A stretch of 45,617 nucleotides of DNA from positions 1 to 45,617 of the forward strand of contig DRHF01000083.1 in NCBI GenBank assembly GCA_011049715.1, read 5' to 3'. Made by a program: the position numbers and the translations under genes. Positions 32,455-42,966 of this stretch are shown piece after piece. The stretch's first letter is position 1, and every line of letters starts with the position of its first letter. A model generated the notes under the pieces. It saw nothing but the letters and a program-made list of their open reading frames with translations. It was not told the DNA's origin and ran no database searches. The stretch comes from Desulfobacterales bacterium (lineage in GTDB: Bacteria > Desulfobacterota > Desulfobacteria > Desulfobacterales > UBA2156).

Positions 32455-34422
32455 ATGGAGTTTATGGCAAAGACCTTAAAAAAGAAAACAATCATTTTTC
32501 TTATTTTTTTGGGAGCGACCGTTTGTGGAATTACAACTGGTGCATTTCTGGCCTTGACCCATGATCTCCCTCAAATTCGCGCCCTCGAAGACTATAGACC
32601 ATCTGCCATTACTCGAATCTATTCGGCAGATAAGGTGCTCCTAACCGAGCTTTTTCTGGAAAAAAGAGAACCGGTTCCGATTGAAGTGATCCCAAAATAT
32701 CTTAAATCCGCCTTGGTTGCCACCGAAGACAGAAGCTTCTATAAACACAGCGGTATAGACTTGAAAGGTATTTTCAGGGCCATCATCAAAGATTTATGGG
32801 CAGGTGAGTTCGTTGAGGGAGCCAGCACCATCACCCAACAGCTGGCTAAAACACTTTTTTTAACACCAAAAAAGAGCCTGGTACGGAAAATCAAAGAAGC
32901 GATCTTGGCTTTCCAGTTGGAACGGCGGTATACCAAAGATGAAATCCTGGAGCTATATCTAAATCAGGTCTATTTTGGCAGTGGCGCATACGGGGTTGAA
33001 TCGGCAGCCGGCCTTTTTTTCGGAAAATCGGTCAAGGATTTAAATCTGAGCGAGTGCGCCTTAATTGCCGCCATGCCCAAAGCACCGTCCCGCTATTCCC
33101 CTTTGATCAATCAAACGCTTGCCAAAAAACGCAGAAACATGGTTCTGAAACAGATGTTCCAAATCGGTCTTATCAATGAAATCACTTATCAGGGGACGAT
33201 CGATGAACCCGTTGTCCTTAAAGAAAAAAATCAACACTTAGCCAAAGCTCCCTATTTTTTAGAATATGTAAAGAAATCTCTTGAAACCGATCTCGGTTCA
33301 TCCCTTCTCTATAGAGAGGGGCTCACCATCTATACAACGCTTTCGTACGAACTGCAAAAAGCAGCCGAAGATGCAATAGACAATGGGTTGACAGCTCTCG
33401 GAACACGTATGCAACAGCAACAGATAGAAAATCCCGACCCTCAAGGCGCCCTGGTTGCCTTGGATTTAAAGACAGGCGGAATTTTGGCCATGGTGGGGGG
33501 GAAAAATTTTTCACAAAGCGCCTTCAACAGGGCAACCATGGCACGAAGACAACCTGGATCCGCATTCAAACCGATTGTCTATGCCCTTGCAATTGAAAAG
33601 GGTTTTTCACAAAACCAGATGATCCTTGATGCCCCCATTGTATTTAAAGGGGGAAAGGATGGAAAAGACTGGAAACCGGAAAACTTTTCCAAAAAATATC
33701 GGGGTGAGATGACCCTTCGAAAAGCCCTTGCCATTTCTGAAAACATCCCCGCCGTCAGACTCACCGAAATGCTGGGGAGTTCCTCTGTTGCTCAATTCGG
33801 GCAGACCCTTGGCATTGGGTCTCCCCTTTTACAAAACCTCTCCCTTTCCCTCGGAACGTCCGGCGTTACGTTAACGGAATTGACTTCGGCTTACTCGGTC
33901 TTTCCTAACCAGGGGAAAAAAATAAAACCCTACGGAGTTATGGAAATCCTTGATCACAGCGGCAGAATCATTTGGTATGTAAAACCTGAAAAAAAGGTGG
34001 TCATGTCCCGGGCGGGTGCTGCCATAATGACAAATATGCTTCAGGCGGTTATCAACGAGGGTACAGGGAAAAAAGCAAGGAACCTTGGGCATTCCATCGC
34101 AGGAAAAACCGGAACCACAAACGATTATAAGGACGCTCTCTTTGTCGGTTTCTCACCTTCCATCGCAGCAGGCGTATGGGTGGGACAGGATGCTTTCACG
34201 ACATTGGGCAAATGGGAGACCGGGGCAAAAGCGGCGCTCCCCATATGGAAGGAATTCATGAGAACAGCCCTGGCGGATAAGCCCTATCAACACTTTGATA
34301 TCCCGGATGATGTCGTACAGATTCGGATGGATTCTACAACCGGGATGCGGGTCTCAGATGATTCACCCGGCGCAGTTATCGCTCTTTTCAAAAAAGGCAC
34401 GGCACCCACACAACACCGATAA
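32455..34422 (+). CDS. Penicillin-binding protein 1A family (bifunctional transglycosylase/transpeptidase)
   Basis: A 655-residue class A PBP. One N-terminal membrane anchor (residues about 11-33) is followed by the GT51 glycosyltransferase domain with ATEDRSFYKHSGID (catalytic Glu), GASTITQQLAKTLFL and RKIKEAILAFQLER. The transpeptidase has SAFKP (active-site Ser in PGSAFK), the SEN triad and KTGTTNDYKDALFVG. It polymerises and cross-links peptidoglycan in the periplasm. Two ATG codons (32455, 32464) are possible starts. The gene is alone, convergent with the next one. Confidence 0.94.
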   Translation: MEFMAKTLKKKTIIFLIFLGATVCGITTGAFLALTHDLPQIRALEDYRPSAITRIYSADKVLLTELFLEKREPVPIEVIPKYLKSALVATEDRSFYKHSGIDLKGIFRAIIKDLWAGEFVEGASTITQQLAKTLFLTPKKSLVRKIKEAILAFQLERRYTKDEILELYLNQVYFGSGAYGVESAAGLFFGKSVKDLNLSECALIAAMPKAPSRYSPLINQTLAKKRRNMVLKQMFQIGLINEITYQGTIDEPVVLKEKNQHLAKAPYFLEYVKKSLETDLGSSLLYREGLTIYTTLSYELQKAAEDAIDNGLTALGTRMQQQQIENPDPQGALVALDLKTGGILAMVGGKNFSQSAFNRATMARRQPGSAFKPIVYALAIEKGFSQNQMILDAPIVFKGGKDGKDWKPENFSKKYRGEMTLRKALAISENIPAVRLTEMLGSSSVAQFGQTLGIGSPLLQNLSLSLGTSGVTLTELTSAYSVFPNQGKKIKPYGVMEILDHSGRIIWYVKPEKKVVMSRAGAAIMTNMLQAVINEGTGKKARNLGHSIAGKTGTTNDYKDALFVGFSPSIAAGVWVGQDAFTTLGKWETGAKAALPIWKEFMRTALADKPYQHFDIPDDVVQIRMDSTTGMRVSDDSPGAVIALFKKGTAPTQHR

Positions 34423-34512
34423 AAAAAATTGTTCATTTCAGGCATCGGCAAACTGGGTACTTTCTATCCGGTGATGAAGGAAACCACAACAGCTGGACCG
34501 ATTGCGAAGCTC

Positions 34513-35574
34513 TCAAGAATAAATCACATTCAATGGGATGGGGGGGAATCCCCACACGCCTGGTTTGGGAAGAATATGCTGGGCATCGACCGTTATCCAG
34601 TTTAAATCCGGCTTGATTTCCCGCAGTTTACCTTCGTCGGTCGGTCGGGCGGGGCTGGTAGGTGCATAGGTCGTCTGAAAAATGCAGATACTATCTTTTC
34701 TTCTCGGGACAACCACATAATTTTTCTTAAACATCTTTAAAGAAAGATCATTTGTCTCTGCAATCTCTTCCATTTTTCGGGTCGAAAATTTCATCAATAT
34801 TGATTTTGAGACCCCTCTTTCAGAAATCCGGATCAACGATCGCGATTCGCAACTTCCGGCATAAACGGTCGTGATAAAGGGAAATCGTTTCATATACTGG
34901 GAAGCGACAATGGCAGCGGTTCGCCGCCCACCCACCATCATCGGAATTCCATAGTATTCAAAAAACTTTTTTTGAATATCCTCAGCGTATTTTTCGCCCT
35001 TTTCATAAAGATCCTTTGATATGTAGCGAAGATTTCGGGCCAGATCTTCAGCGGCATTGGCAATCGGCCAGTCGATCCGAACGTGAAAATGGGAAAGGCT
35101 GTATCGATTCTTCGACCGGCTGGTATGATCTCTTTGGATGAGTAGAGCATAATCAACCGGAATCAGTACCTTTAAAAAATTATAAAAATGAGCAGAATCA
35201 AGGTATTTTTGGCTTCTGTCAAATTTGCCGGCAAGCGGTAACGCTTCTGAACGTAAAAGATTTATCTTGGTGGTTTTGTTATCATCGAAGAATCTAATGT
35301 ACTTTTTGTTGGCAGGAGGAATTGTATCCTCTACGAAAAGGACAAGAAAAACATTCTGACACCCATATTCCACTACCGGAATGCGAGCACGGGGTTTCAG
35401 CTCTCGTTTTTCAACAAAAGGATAAGGTGTTTTGCTGGCAACAAACAAATTATAGGAGTCTATTAGTGCGTATTGAAGCACGAATTGATCAAGCTCATCC
35501 CTCAAAAGCTCATAATAGGATCGTCTTAACCGATCTGCTTGACTGAGCGCTTCCCTGACACTCCAGAAAGCCAC
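34513..35574 (-). CDS. Hypothetical protein, 353 residues
   Basis: An unrecognised soluble protein. It begins MAFWSVREALSQADRLRRSY, has a basic and aromatic middle and a Gly/Arg-containing VGGRRTAAIVASQYM, and ends PPIPLNVIYS. There are no membrane segments or signal peptide. The GTG at 35574 is preceded by GGGGAGAT. It lies between a PBP and a TVP38 protein without being in an operon with either. The 124-base gap to the TVP38 gene has no gene. Confidence 0.7.
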   Translation of the reverse strand: MAFWSVREALSQADRLRRSYYELLRDELDQFVLQYALIDSYNLFVASKTPYPFVEKRELKPRARIPVVEYGCQNVFLVLFVEDTIPPANKKYIRFFDDNKTTKINLLRSEALPLAGKFDRSQKYLDSAHFYNFLKVLIPVDYALLIQRDHTSRSKNRYSLSHFHVRIDWPIANAAEDLARNLRYISKDLYEKGEKYAEDIQKKFFEYYGIPMMVGGRRTAAIVASQYMKRFPFITTVYAGSCESRSLIRISERGVSKSILMKFSTRKMEEIAETNDLSLKMFKKNYVVVPRRKDSICIFQTTYAPTSPARPTDEGKLREIKPDLNWITVDAQHILPKPGVWGFPPIPLNVIYS

Positions 35575-35698
35575 TTTTATCTCCCCGCCATTTTAAATGT
35601 TAGACCCTGCTCTATCCAAATGGAGATGCTTCAGGCGAGCGAATAACTTGTCCCATTAGTATACCTTAATTTCATTTTTAGGTCAACGCCTATTCCAC

Positions 35699-36427
35699 TC
35701 ATTTATTGTTAAAGCGTTCAATCCAGCGATACAGGCGTTCTCGATACCGATAGGCAAAAAGGGCAACCAAAACCCATACCCCCAGTATCAGGGCGAAAAG
35801 GCCGTACATCTGTTCGTACAGGAACGCCCCTTGAAGACTGAGCATATAGGTCCCCGGCATCCGTCCGATAGCTGTGATGACTATAAATACTTTTTTGGGG
35901 AGATCACTTAACCCCAGAAAAAAACAGAGGTAGTCCTTGGGAAAGCCGGGAATGAGAAAAAAAAGAAACAGAACAACAACCCCCTGACGTTTGACCAACA
36001 GATCGAACCTGTTTAGCTGTTTTATTGGAATAAGTTTTCTCACATATCGCTTACCCAAGAGTCGACCGATAACGAAAATAATCCAAGACCCCGCAGTTAG
36101 GCCAAGGCTGGAATACAAAAATCCCTTGGAAACTCCAAAGAGATAGCCACCGATAAACCCGGTGGCTTCGCCTGGTATGGGGGCAAACAACACCTGAAGA
36201 ATCTGGATGAGGATGAAAACAAGCGGCGCTCCGGAGCCAAAAGAAGTGATAAAGGTCTCGATCTGATCTTTGTTCGTAAAAAGGAAATAATAGTGTGTGA
36301 TTTTTTCCCAGAGTTGGACTCGGTAGAAATACCCCAACAAAAGCGCAATGCATAAAATGAAAATGAAAAAAAATTTATACCGATTGGAAGAAGACGCGGG
36401 GGCCATTATGCGGTAAAGTTTCGGCAC
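35699..36427 (-). CDS. TVP38/TMEM64 (VTT domain) membrane protein
   Basis: A 242-residue inner-membrane protein with about six hydrophobic segments. The VTT/SNARE-associated domain is recognisable by FAPIPGEATGFIGGYLFG, LGLTAGSWIIFVIGR and FLIPGFPKDYLCFFLGLS. DedA/TVP38 proteins are lipid transporters or scramblases; the role here is inferred. Starts at a GTG (36427) or the ATG at 36406. It follows pgk by 31 bases and may share its operon. Confidence 0.88.
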   Translation of the reverse strand: MPKLYRIMAPASSSNRYKFFFIFILCIALLLGYFYRVQLWEKITHYYFLFTNKDQIETFITSFGSGAPLVFILIQILQVLFAPIPGEATGFIGGYLFGVSKGFLYSSLGLTAGSWIIFVIGRLLGKRYVRKLIPIKQLNRFDLLVKRQGVVVLFLFFLIPGFPKDYLCFFLGLSDLPKKVFIVITAIGRMPGTYMLSLQGAFLYEQMYGLFALILGVWVLVALFAYRYRERLYRWIERFNNK

Positions 36428-36458
36428 GCGGATTTTGCCGGATGTTTTCGAAAAGATC

Positions 36459-37658
36459 TCATGGCTGAACTCTTTGTTCAGCGGCCTCTATTGCAGCGAC
36501 AGCCGGCAATATTTTTCCTTCAAGGAGGCAGAGAAAGGCGCCGCCACCCGTAGAAATATATGATATCCGTTCGGTTTCACCGGTTTGGCGTATGGCGGCA
36601 CCGGTATCTCCACCCCCGGCAATGGTGAGTGCATAGGAGTTGGCAACCGTATGGGCCATTGCCATCGTGCCCCTGCTGAATGCATCCATTTCAAAAACCC
36701 CCAGTGGGCCATTCCAGACAATCGTTTTGGCGTCGTACAGCACCGCTGAATAGAGCAAGGAGGTAGCAGGCCCTATATCCAGGGCCATCCAATCGGCCGG
36801 TATTCCCTGGATAGGTACAATTTTTATTTCAGCTTCGGGATCGATTCTGTTTGCCACAACTGCATCTACAGGAAGATAAAACTTAATTCCCCGTTCCGCC
36901 GCTTTTTCCATAATCGATCGTGCGACCTCAAGGAGATCATCCTCAACTCTTGACTTTCCCACATCCACTCCCGAACTTTTCAAAAAGGTATTTGCCATGG
37001 CGCCGCCGATGATGAATCTGTCGACATGCCGCAGCATATTTTCCAGGGCCCCCAATTTGCTCGAAACTTTTGTGCCGCCGATAATAGCAGTTAGCGGCCG
37101 TTTCGGGTCATTCATGGCATGTCTGAAATAGGCAAGCTCTTTTTGCAGTAAGAAACCGACAACCGAAGCAGGTGCATATTTTGTAATGGCTGAAACCGAG
37201 GCATTCGCGCGATGGGATACGGCAAAGGCATCATTGACAAATAGATCGCAAAGTCCGGCGAGTTCCTTCGCGAATGTATCATCATCTTTCTGTTCTCCCG
37301 GATGGAATCGCAAATTCTCCAGAAGTAAAATATCCCCCGATGACATTTTTGATATGAGCTTTCTTACTTCAGGTCCCACACAGTCTGGCGCCATCTTGGT
37401 TTCTTTTCCAAGAAGCCGGGTCAGATGCCTCGCAACAGGAGAAAGGGAAAGCCCTCGTACGACCTCTCCTTTTGGTCTCCCCAGGTGGGATGCGATGATC
37501 AGTTTTGCACCCTGGTCCAAGGCATATTTCAATGTGGGCAAAACCGCCCTTATTCGTAAATCATCCTCAATATTGCCGTTTTGATCCAGTGGAACGTTAA
37601 AATCGACCCTAACCAGTGTATATTTGTCTGAAATTTCTATTTCTTTTATCGATTTCAT
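36459..37658 (-). CDS. pgk: Phosphoglycerate kinase
   Basis: A 399-residue glycolytic/gluconeogenic enzyme. RVDFNVPLD near the start, [61 protein letters not shown] and the nucleotide loop GGGDTGAAI all match. I chose the ATG at 37658, which has GAGGGAG six bases upstream, over an extension to 37682. It is preceded by a MITE-like element. Confidence 0.97.
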   Translation of the reverse strand: MKSIKEIEISDKYTLVRVDFNVPLDQNGNIEDDLRIRAVLPTLKYALDQGAKLIIASHLGRPKGEVVRGLSLSPVARHLTRLLGKETKMAPDCVGPEVRKLISKMSSGDILLLENLRFHPGEQKDDDTFAKELAGLCDLFVNDAFAVSHRANASVSAITKYAPASVVGFLLQKELAYFRHAMNDPKRPLTAIIGGTKVSSKLGALENMLRHVDRFIIGGAMANTFLKSSGVDVGKSRVEDDLLEVARSIMEKAAERGIKFYLPVDAVVANRIDPEAEIKIVPIQGIPADWMALDIGPATSLLYSAVLYDAKTIVWNGPLGVFEMDAFSRGTMAMAHTVANSYALTIAGGGDTGAAIRQTGETERISYISTGGGAFLCLLEGKILPAVAAIEAAEQRVQP

Positions 37659-37701
37659 GTTCGACTCCCTCGCCTCTTCCACTACGGAGTGTTTTTCTAA
37701 T

Positions 37702-37899
37702 TAGTGTCCATCCATAAATGGCCCTTTTTGCCCTGTTCGGCGTTCTCCGCGGGTTTTCGGTTGCGGCGTACAGCACGTACGCCTCACCACAAACCCTTGT
37801 GTGGCCCCCGCAAAAATTTGCGGGATTTCGCATCTGATTTTTATAAGATGTGCTCAACTTGATCAGAACAAAAATTGCTCATTTCTGAATTGGACACCT
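37702..37899. mobile_element. Structured MITE-like element containing the 58-base repeat (copy B)
   Basis: Ends are TAGTGTCCA at 37702-37710 and TGGACACCT at 37891-37899, an inverted repeat with one mismatch. Inside are GGCGTAC/GTACGCC and CCCGCAAA/TTTGCGGG hairpins. The first 58 bases match 28297-28354 in reverse. No gene; the open frame across it is not a protein. It lies between pgk and the small Cys protein gene. Confidence 0.6.
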
Positions 37900-37937
37900 C
37901 TATTATTTATTTTAACGTCGTAGATGGGCACTAATTA

Positions 37938-38240
37938 TCAACTTTTACAGTATTTTTGCTCTGCTTTAATCTTTCGATGAATGTTTTTTTTGGTGGACCA
38001 CCGTTCGAAAAAATTCATCATTCCTGCTTCATATGCCTGGTCTACAGCCGATTCACGAACCTTTAGCCCCTCCGGACGATTCATCGCGGATCGTAAACAT
38101 TCTGTTTTGCAAAAACAGGCCAGACAGTTCTCTGGTGTGTTTCTAAACCCGTTCTCTCCAATTGGAAATACGACATCGAGTTTTCCAAAACACGGGAGGT
38201 GCTTTCCCTTTCTAAAGGCGCTGGAGTGGGGGTTGGGCAT
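37938..38240 (-). CDS. Small Cys-rich hypothetical protein
   Basis: 100 residues. The core is NCLACFCKTECLRSAMNRPEGL with four Cys in a C-x2-C-x-C-x3-C arrangement, followed by YEAGMMNFFERWSTKKNIHRK. The Cys cluster could bind zinc or an Fe-S cluster, but there is no proof. It follows radC after 28 bases with AGGA before the ATG, as the last gene of a gyrA-radC operon. I believe similar proteins occur in other Desulfobacterota. Confidence 0.75.
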   Translation of the reverse strand: MPNPHSSAFRKGKHLPCFGKLDVVFPIGENGFRNTPENCLACFCKTECLRSAMNRPEGLKVRESAVDQAYEAGMMNFFERWSTKKNIHRKIKAEQKYCKS

Positions 38241-38268
38241 TTGGTTTTCCTGGTTACTTTTTTTAAGA

Positions 38269-38982
38269 CTATGGTTTGATCCGCTTCTCGTATGCCCGGT
38301 TCATTTTGGCAATATACCCTTGATCTGCAAAACTGAAATATTTATTATCGCCGATGATAATATGTTCGTGAACCGTTATACCCATCAGCCTACATGCAAA
38401 AACAAGCTGCTCTGTGATGGAAACATCTTCTGTGGATGGAGTCGGATCTCCTGATGGGTGATTGTGTGCAAAAATAACTGCAGCTGCGTGATGGTTTAAT
38501 GCTTCAAGGACGACCTCTCTTGGATAGACAGAACTCCCATTCAATGTTCCCTCAGAAAGAGTTTCGCTTCTAATCACCTTATTTTTGGAATTAAGAAAAA
38601 CAGCTTTAAAGGATTCACGTCGGTTATCTCTCATGCTATGGTAAAGATAATCAAAAAGTTGTTTAGAGTTTTTTAAAACGTCCTTCTGTACCAGCCTCTT
38701 TTCGAGATATCGGTCAGCTACAGCTTTAATCAACTTGATTCCAAACTGATTTTTTGGGCCAATCCCCTTTACCCCGGAAAGCTCCCGGGGCGATGCTTCC
38801 AGAACCCCCTGCAAGGTTTTAAATCTCTTTAGAGCGGCTTTTGCAGCCTCCTTGCAGTCTTTTCGCGGGGTGCCAATAGTTAAAAGGAGTTCGATGATTT
38901 CATAATCGTGAAATCCGTAAAGACCGGCGGAAAGAAATCTGTCTCTAAGTCGCTGCCTGTGCCCGGCGCCTTTATGTTCCAT
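38269..38982 (-). CDS. radC: RadC/JAB domain protein
   Basis: A 237-residue RadC. The N-terminal HhH region (GFHDYEIIELLLTIGTPRKD, LSGVKGIGPKNQFGI) is followed by the JAB/MPN domain with HNHPSGDPTPSTEDVSITEQL, the zinc ligands H-x-H and later Asp. The role in repair is doubtful in other bacteria; some are linked to mobile elements. It lies 15 bases downstream of gyrA with AAAGGG before its start. Confidence 0.93.
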   Translation of the reverse strand: MEHKGAGHRQRLRDRFLSAGLYGFHDYEIIELLLTIGTPRKDCKEAAKAALKRFKTLQGVLEASPRELSGVKGIGPKNQFGIKLIKAVADRYLEKRLVQKDVLKNSKQLFDYLYHSMRDNRRESFKAVFLNSKNKVIRSETLSEGTLNGSSVYPREVVLEALNHHAAAVIFAHNHPSGDPTPSTEDVSITEQLVFACRLMGITVHEHIIIGDNKYFSFADQGYIAKMNRAYEKRIKP

Positions 38983-38997
38983 TGATCACCCTTTGTC

Positions 38998-41421
38998 TCA
39001 CTTTTCCGCGAGCCTGACGGCCCCAACCACTCGTTCTTCCGGCTCCATCCCCATGAGTCTAACACCTTGCGTATTCCGGCTGATAACCGAAATGCCACTA
39101 ATCGGCATTCGGATGATTTTCCCGATATCTGTCATGAGCATCAACTCATCATCTTCTTCTGCCAAAAGGATGGCCACCACCTGACCGTTTCGTTCAGTTG
39201 TCTTAATTGTAATAACGCCCTTTCCTCCACGTCTGTAAACCGGATATTCATCTATGGAAGTTCGCTTTCCATAACCGTGTTCTGTCGCGGTAAAAAGGGT
39301 CTGGCCATGACTTAACACCTCCATCCCAACAAGCTGATCGCCCGGGCTCAACCGCATTCCCCGTACCCCTGTTGCCGTGCGGCCCGTCGGACGAACATCC
39401 GACTCATGGAACCGAATCGATTTTCCCATGGCAGACCCCAAAAAGACATTCCGAGTGCCATCGGTAAGTCTAGCTGCAATCAGTTCATCCCCAGGAGCCA
39501 ACCCCAATGCAATAATTCCGCCTGTCCTTGGCCGGCTGAAAGCCATGATATCTGTTTTTTTTATGGTTCCGGTCTTGGTTGCCATGAGCACATGAAATCC
39601 CGGTTCAAACTCCGAAACCGAAAGGACCGTGGTAAGCTTTTCTCCTCTATCCAGTTGAAGAAGGTTGACAATCGCCTTGCCGCGGCTTAAACGGCCGGCC
39701 TGGGGAATTTCATAAACCTTTCGCCAATAGACTTTTCCGAGGTTTGTGAAAAAAAGGAAGGTATGGTGGGTAGAAGCGACAAATAAAAAAGAAACAAAAT
39801 CTTCTTCTTTGGTTCCCATGGCCGTCTTTCCTTTACCTCCCCGCCGCTGGCTCTGGTAAAGGGTAATCGGGTTCCGCTTGATATAACCGCTGTTTGAAAT
39901 GGTAACCACCATGTCCTCTTCAACAATCATATCCTCAAGGGTGATCTCCTTTGTTTCTTCCGCGATCTCCGTCCGACGGATATCTCCAAAATCTCCTTGT
40001 ATTTCAACAAGTTCGTCCTTAATGATATTGAGTACCAATTGCTCACTTCCGAGGATCTCCCGGTATCGGGTGATATTTTTTCGTACTTGTTTAAATTCTT
40101 CTAATATTTTTTGACGCTCAAGCCCGGTCAGCCTTTGCAAACGCATATCCAGAATCGCTTGGGCCTGGGTCGGAGTCAGGCTGAGTCTTTCGATAAGGGC
40201 CTGCTTAGCCTCTGTCGGGGTTTTCGATTTTCGGATCAGCAAAACCACATCATCGATGTTTTCTAGGGCGATTTTAAGGCCCTGAAGAATATGGGCCCTT
40301 TCTTCCGCCTGCTTCAAATCATAACGGGTTCTTCTGATAATGATTTCTTTTCGGTGCAGAACGAAGTGTTCCAGTAGCGCTTTTAAGTTTAAAAGTTCGG
40401 GTTGTTTATTCACAATCGATAGAAAAATAATGCCAAAGCTTATCTCCATCTGCGTCTGTTTATAAAGCTGGTTGATAATCACCTCTGACACCTGATCTTT
40501 TTTAAGTCCCAGGGCAATCCGCATCCCTTCTCGGTCGGATTCATCTCTAACAAATTTTATACCTTCGATCTTTTTATTCTTCATCAGATCGGCGATCTTT
40601 TCAATGAGCCTAGCTTTGTTCACCTGATAGGGAAGCTCTGTAATGACAATGGTTTCCATTTGGGTACGTTTATCTTTCTCTACAATGGCTCTGGCTCTCA
40701 CATGTATGATGCCCCTCCCCCCCTTATATGCCTCATAAATCCCTTTGGTACCATAAATGATGCCAGCAGTCGGAAAGTCAGGGCCCGGAATAATCTTCAA
40801 CAGCCCTTCGATGGTGATATCGGGATTGTCGATGAGCGCTTTGATTCCCTCAATGATTTCAGAAAGATTGTGCGGGGGGATGTTTGTCGCCATACCAACG
40901 GCGATGCCGGCTGAACCATTTACCAAGAGACAGGGGATGGCTGCAGGGAGAACCGAGGGTTCTGATAGGGATTCATCATAATTTGGATTAAAATCGACGG
41001 TCTCTTTATCCAGATCCGCCAGCATCCGGTGAGCCAGACGCATCATCCTGATTTCGGTGTACCGCATTGCTGCTGCTGGATCACCGTCAATGGAACCAAA
41101 GTTCCCCTGCCCGTCAATTAAAGGATATCTCAATGAGAACCCCTGGGCCATCCGTACAATCGTATCGTAAACAGCCGTATCCCCATGCGGATGATATTTT
41201 CCAATCACGTCACCCACTACGCGGGCGGATTTTTTGTACGGTTTGTTCCAGTCGTTTTTAAGCTCGCGCATGGCAAACAGAATGCGTCGATGCACGGGTT
41301 TCAAGCCGTCCCGCACGTCCGGTAAGGCCCTGCCGATGATGACACTCATGGCATAATCGAGATATGATTTTTTCATTTCATTATCGATATTAATATCGAT
41401 AAGTTTCTCATTAAATAGCAT
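38998..41421 (-). CDS. gyrA: DNA gyrase subunit A
   Basis: An 807-residue type IIA topoisomerase subunit. The N-terminal [20 protein letters not shown], the quinolone region [17 protein letters not shown] (Thr82 where E. coli has Ser83) and the catalytic Tyr121 in [11 protein letters not shown] are visible. The GyrA-box [12 protein letters not shown] (about residue 530) shows it is gyrase and not topoisomerase IV, followed by the beta-pinwheel domain. The ATG at 41421 has an AGGT stretch 8 bases upstream. gyrB is not in the window. Confidence 0.97.
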   Translation of the reverse strand: MLFNEKLIDINIDNEMKKSYLDYAMSVIIGRALPDVRDGLKPVHRRILFAMRELKNDWNKPYKKSARVVGDVIGKYHPHGDTAVYDTIVRMAQGFSLRYPLIDGQGNFGSIDGDPAAAMRYTEIRMMRLAHRMLADLDKETVDFNPNYDESLSEPSVLPAAIPCLLVNGSAGIAVGMATNIPPHNLSEIIEGIKALIDNPDITIEGLLKIIPGPDFPTAGIIYGTKGIYEAYKGGRGIIHVRARAIVEKDKRTQMETIVITELPYQVNKARLIEKIADLMKNKKIEGIKFVRDESDREGMRIALGLKKDQVSEVIINQLYKQTQMEISFGIIFLSIVNKQPELLNLKALLEHFVLHRKEIIIRRTRYDLKQAEERAHILQGLKIALENIDDVVLLIRKSKTPTEAKQALIERLSLTPTQAQAILDMRLQRLTGLERQKILEEFKQVRKNITRYREILGSEQLVLNIIKDELVEIQGDFGDIRRTEIAEETKEITLEDMIVEEDMVVTISNSGYIKRNPITLYQSQRRGGKGKTAMGTKEEDFVSFLFVASTHHTFLFFTNLGKVYWRKVYEIPQAGRLSRGKAIVNLLQLDRGEKLTTVLSVSEFEPGFHVLMATKTGTIKKTDIMAFSRPRTGGIIALGLAPGDELIAARLTDGTRNVFLGSAMGKSIRFHESDVRPTGRTATGVRGMRLSPGDQLVGMEVLSHGQTLFTATEHGYGKRTSIDEYPVYRRGGKGVITIKTTERNGQVVAILLAEEDDELMLMTDIGKIIRMPISGISVISRNTQGVRLMGMEPEERVVGAVRLAEK

Positions 41422-41535
41422 AGTTATACCTGATGATGTGATGATGGTTTAACAGTTGTTCGTCATTAGCTGCGAAACATCGATTGTGTGATGATTAATG
41501 ACATTGAAAAATGTGCCCCTGTTCCGGTTCGATTC

Positions 41536-42621
41536 TCATTCTTCGATCGTTTTGACCGGTTCAATTATGTTTTGGTAACTGGAAAGATAAATATCGGTTA
41601 ATGTAAGAAATGCGGTTACAACGAGTGGGCCGTAAATGATACCCAGGATTCCGAACATTTTAAGACCGCCCATGATTGAAAGAAACACAAGGAGAGTCGG
41701 CATTTTAACCCGTTTTCCCACAAGTTTGGGTTTGAACAGATATTCGATAAATCCGGACAAAATGACATAAAAAACAATAAAAAATATACCGGCGCCAATC
41801 TGTCCCTGCAAAAAAAGATAAACAGCCGCTGGTATAAATACCGCTCCTATTCCAATAATGGGAAGAAATGCGAGTAGGGTCATGATCAAACCCCACATGA
41901 AAGGTGATTTTAACCCAAAAACAACAAAAACAATCCCGCCCAACGCACCCTGGATCAGACCAGCCAAACCATTTCCAATCAGAACCGCGCCGGCAATATC
42001 CTTAAACTTCTGAATCAGTTTCTCATTCTGCTCACGCGGCAGCGGAGAAAGATCAACAATGAACGAAACCAGCCGGTTTCCTTCGATTAAGAGAAAGTAA
42101 ATAATCAGGAGCATAAAAAAGAAGTTTAGGACAAACTTTAAAACATTGGAAGCGATTGAGCTCGCCTGTTCGTACAAAAAAAGGCCGACCACTTTGCCTA
42201 TTTCCGAAATCGCCTTGTTTAATTCTTCACCGGTAAGAACGATATTAAAATTGGAAAGGATCTGATTTATTTTTTCAAGTATCCTGCTACTTTCAAATAG
42301 GGTTTTAATCTGATCACTTAATACAGCAGTTTTTGCCGTGAGATACAGGTCATAGGCTTCTTTCGATATTATCCCTACAAAGAAAACAATCGGTATAAAC
42401 AAAATGATAAATATAATTATACAGGTTAAAAGAGAGGCAACAGAAGCGTTGATTTTATTCTTAAATGAATTAAAAACCGGGTTGAATATGCCGGTTACAA
42501 CCGATGCCAGGATAATAATCGAAATAAACGGCCATATTAGCCAACCGAGCAGGATGAAGGAAACGATAAATAGAGCTAAAAAAAACTTCAAAATCATGTC
42601 ACGGTTCGATATATTTTCCAT
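41536..42621 (-). CDS. AI-2E family transporter (PerM/YdiK-type permease)
   Basis: A 361-residue membrane protein with about seven or eight hydrophobic segments. The typical layout is seen: an N-terminal pair of spans (FFLALFIVSFILLGWLIWPF), a large cytosolic/periplasmic middle, and a C-terminal cluster with GNGLAGLIQGALGGIVFVVFG, PIIGIGAVFIPAAVY and KPKLVGKRVKMPTLLVFLS. Members of this family are proposed exporters or cation antiporters; the substrate is unknown. It lies 114 bases upstream of gyrA on the same strand but probably is separate. Confidence 0.9.
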   Translation of the reverse strand: MENISNRDMILKFFLALFIVSFILLGWLIWPFISIIILASVVTGIFNPVFNSFKNKINASVASLLTCIIIFIILFIPIVFFVGIISKEAYDLYLTAKTAVLSDQIKTLFESSRILEKINQILSNFNIVLTGEELNKAISEIGKVVGLFLYEQASSIASNVLKFVLNFFFMLLIIYFLLIEGNRLVSFIVDLSPLPREQNEKLIQKFKDIAGAVLIGNGLAGLIQGALGGIVFVVFGLKSPFMWGLIMTLLAFLPIIGIGAVFIPAAVYLFLQGQIGAGIFFIVFYVILSGFIEYLFKPKLVGKRVKMPTLLVFLSIMGGLKMFGILGIIYGPLVVTAFLTLTDIYLSSYQNIIEPVKTIEE

Positions 42622-42810
42622 CGTATATAAAGTCCTTCTATTGCCGTAAATTCCTCCTGATCTGTTGGGGGTGCATTGCCGGCAATACTATATTATATTC
42701 CGGAAATTGATTTAACTAGAAAATCATCCTAGACTCACCTTCCGTTTAGGGAAAAGGAGTTTTGAGCTTATCATCCAGAAAGGTATTGTGTAAACTGGGA
42801 GACCGGCGTT

Positions 42811-42966
42811 CTATTTGCTGAAAAATGCGCCGACAACTAGTAATAGAAGGATTTCATAAACAAAAACCGGGGCATAACTTGAAAAGGCAGCATAAACAAT
42901 ACCGCCTCCCACGATGGCCGGCACACCACAAAAAACCAAGATTCCCAATTTCCTGCTCGTATTCAT
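42811..42966 (-). CDS. 51-residue membrane protein
   Basis: A short open frame of 51 codons (MNTSRKLGILVFCGV, PAIVGGGIVYAAF, then VYEILLLLVVGAFFSK) with two hydrophobic segments and a basic N-terminus, the layout of a small inner-membrane protein. A weak GGA site precedes its ATG. The remaining parts of the gap between the AI-2E gene and the SixA gene (42622-42810 and 42967-43190) hold no other recognisable gene. Confidence 0.5.
   Translation of the reverse strand: MNTSRKLGILVFCGVPAIVGGGIVYAAFSSYAPVFVYEILLLLVVGAFFSK

Noticed and set aside
37609-37857. A minus-strand frame encoding ENPRRTPNRAKRAIYGWTL
   Set aside because: It translates the MITE-like repeat and overlaps the start of pgk, so it is a repeat artefact and not a gene.
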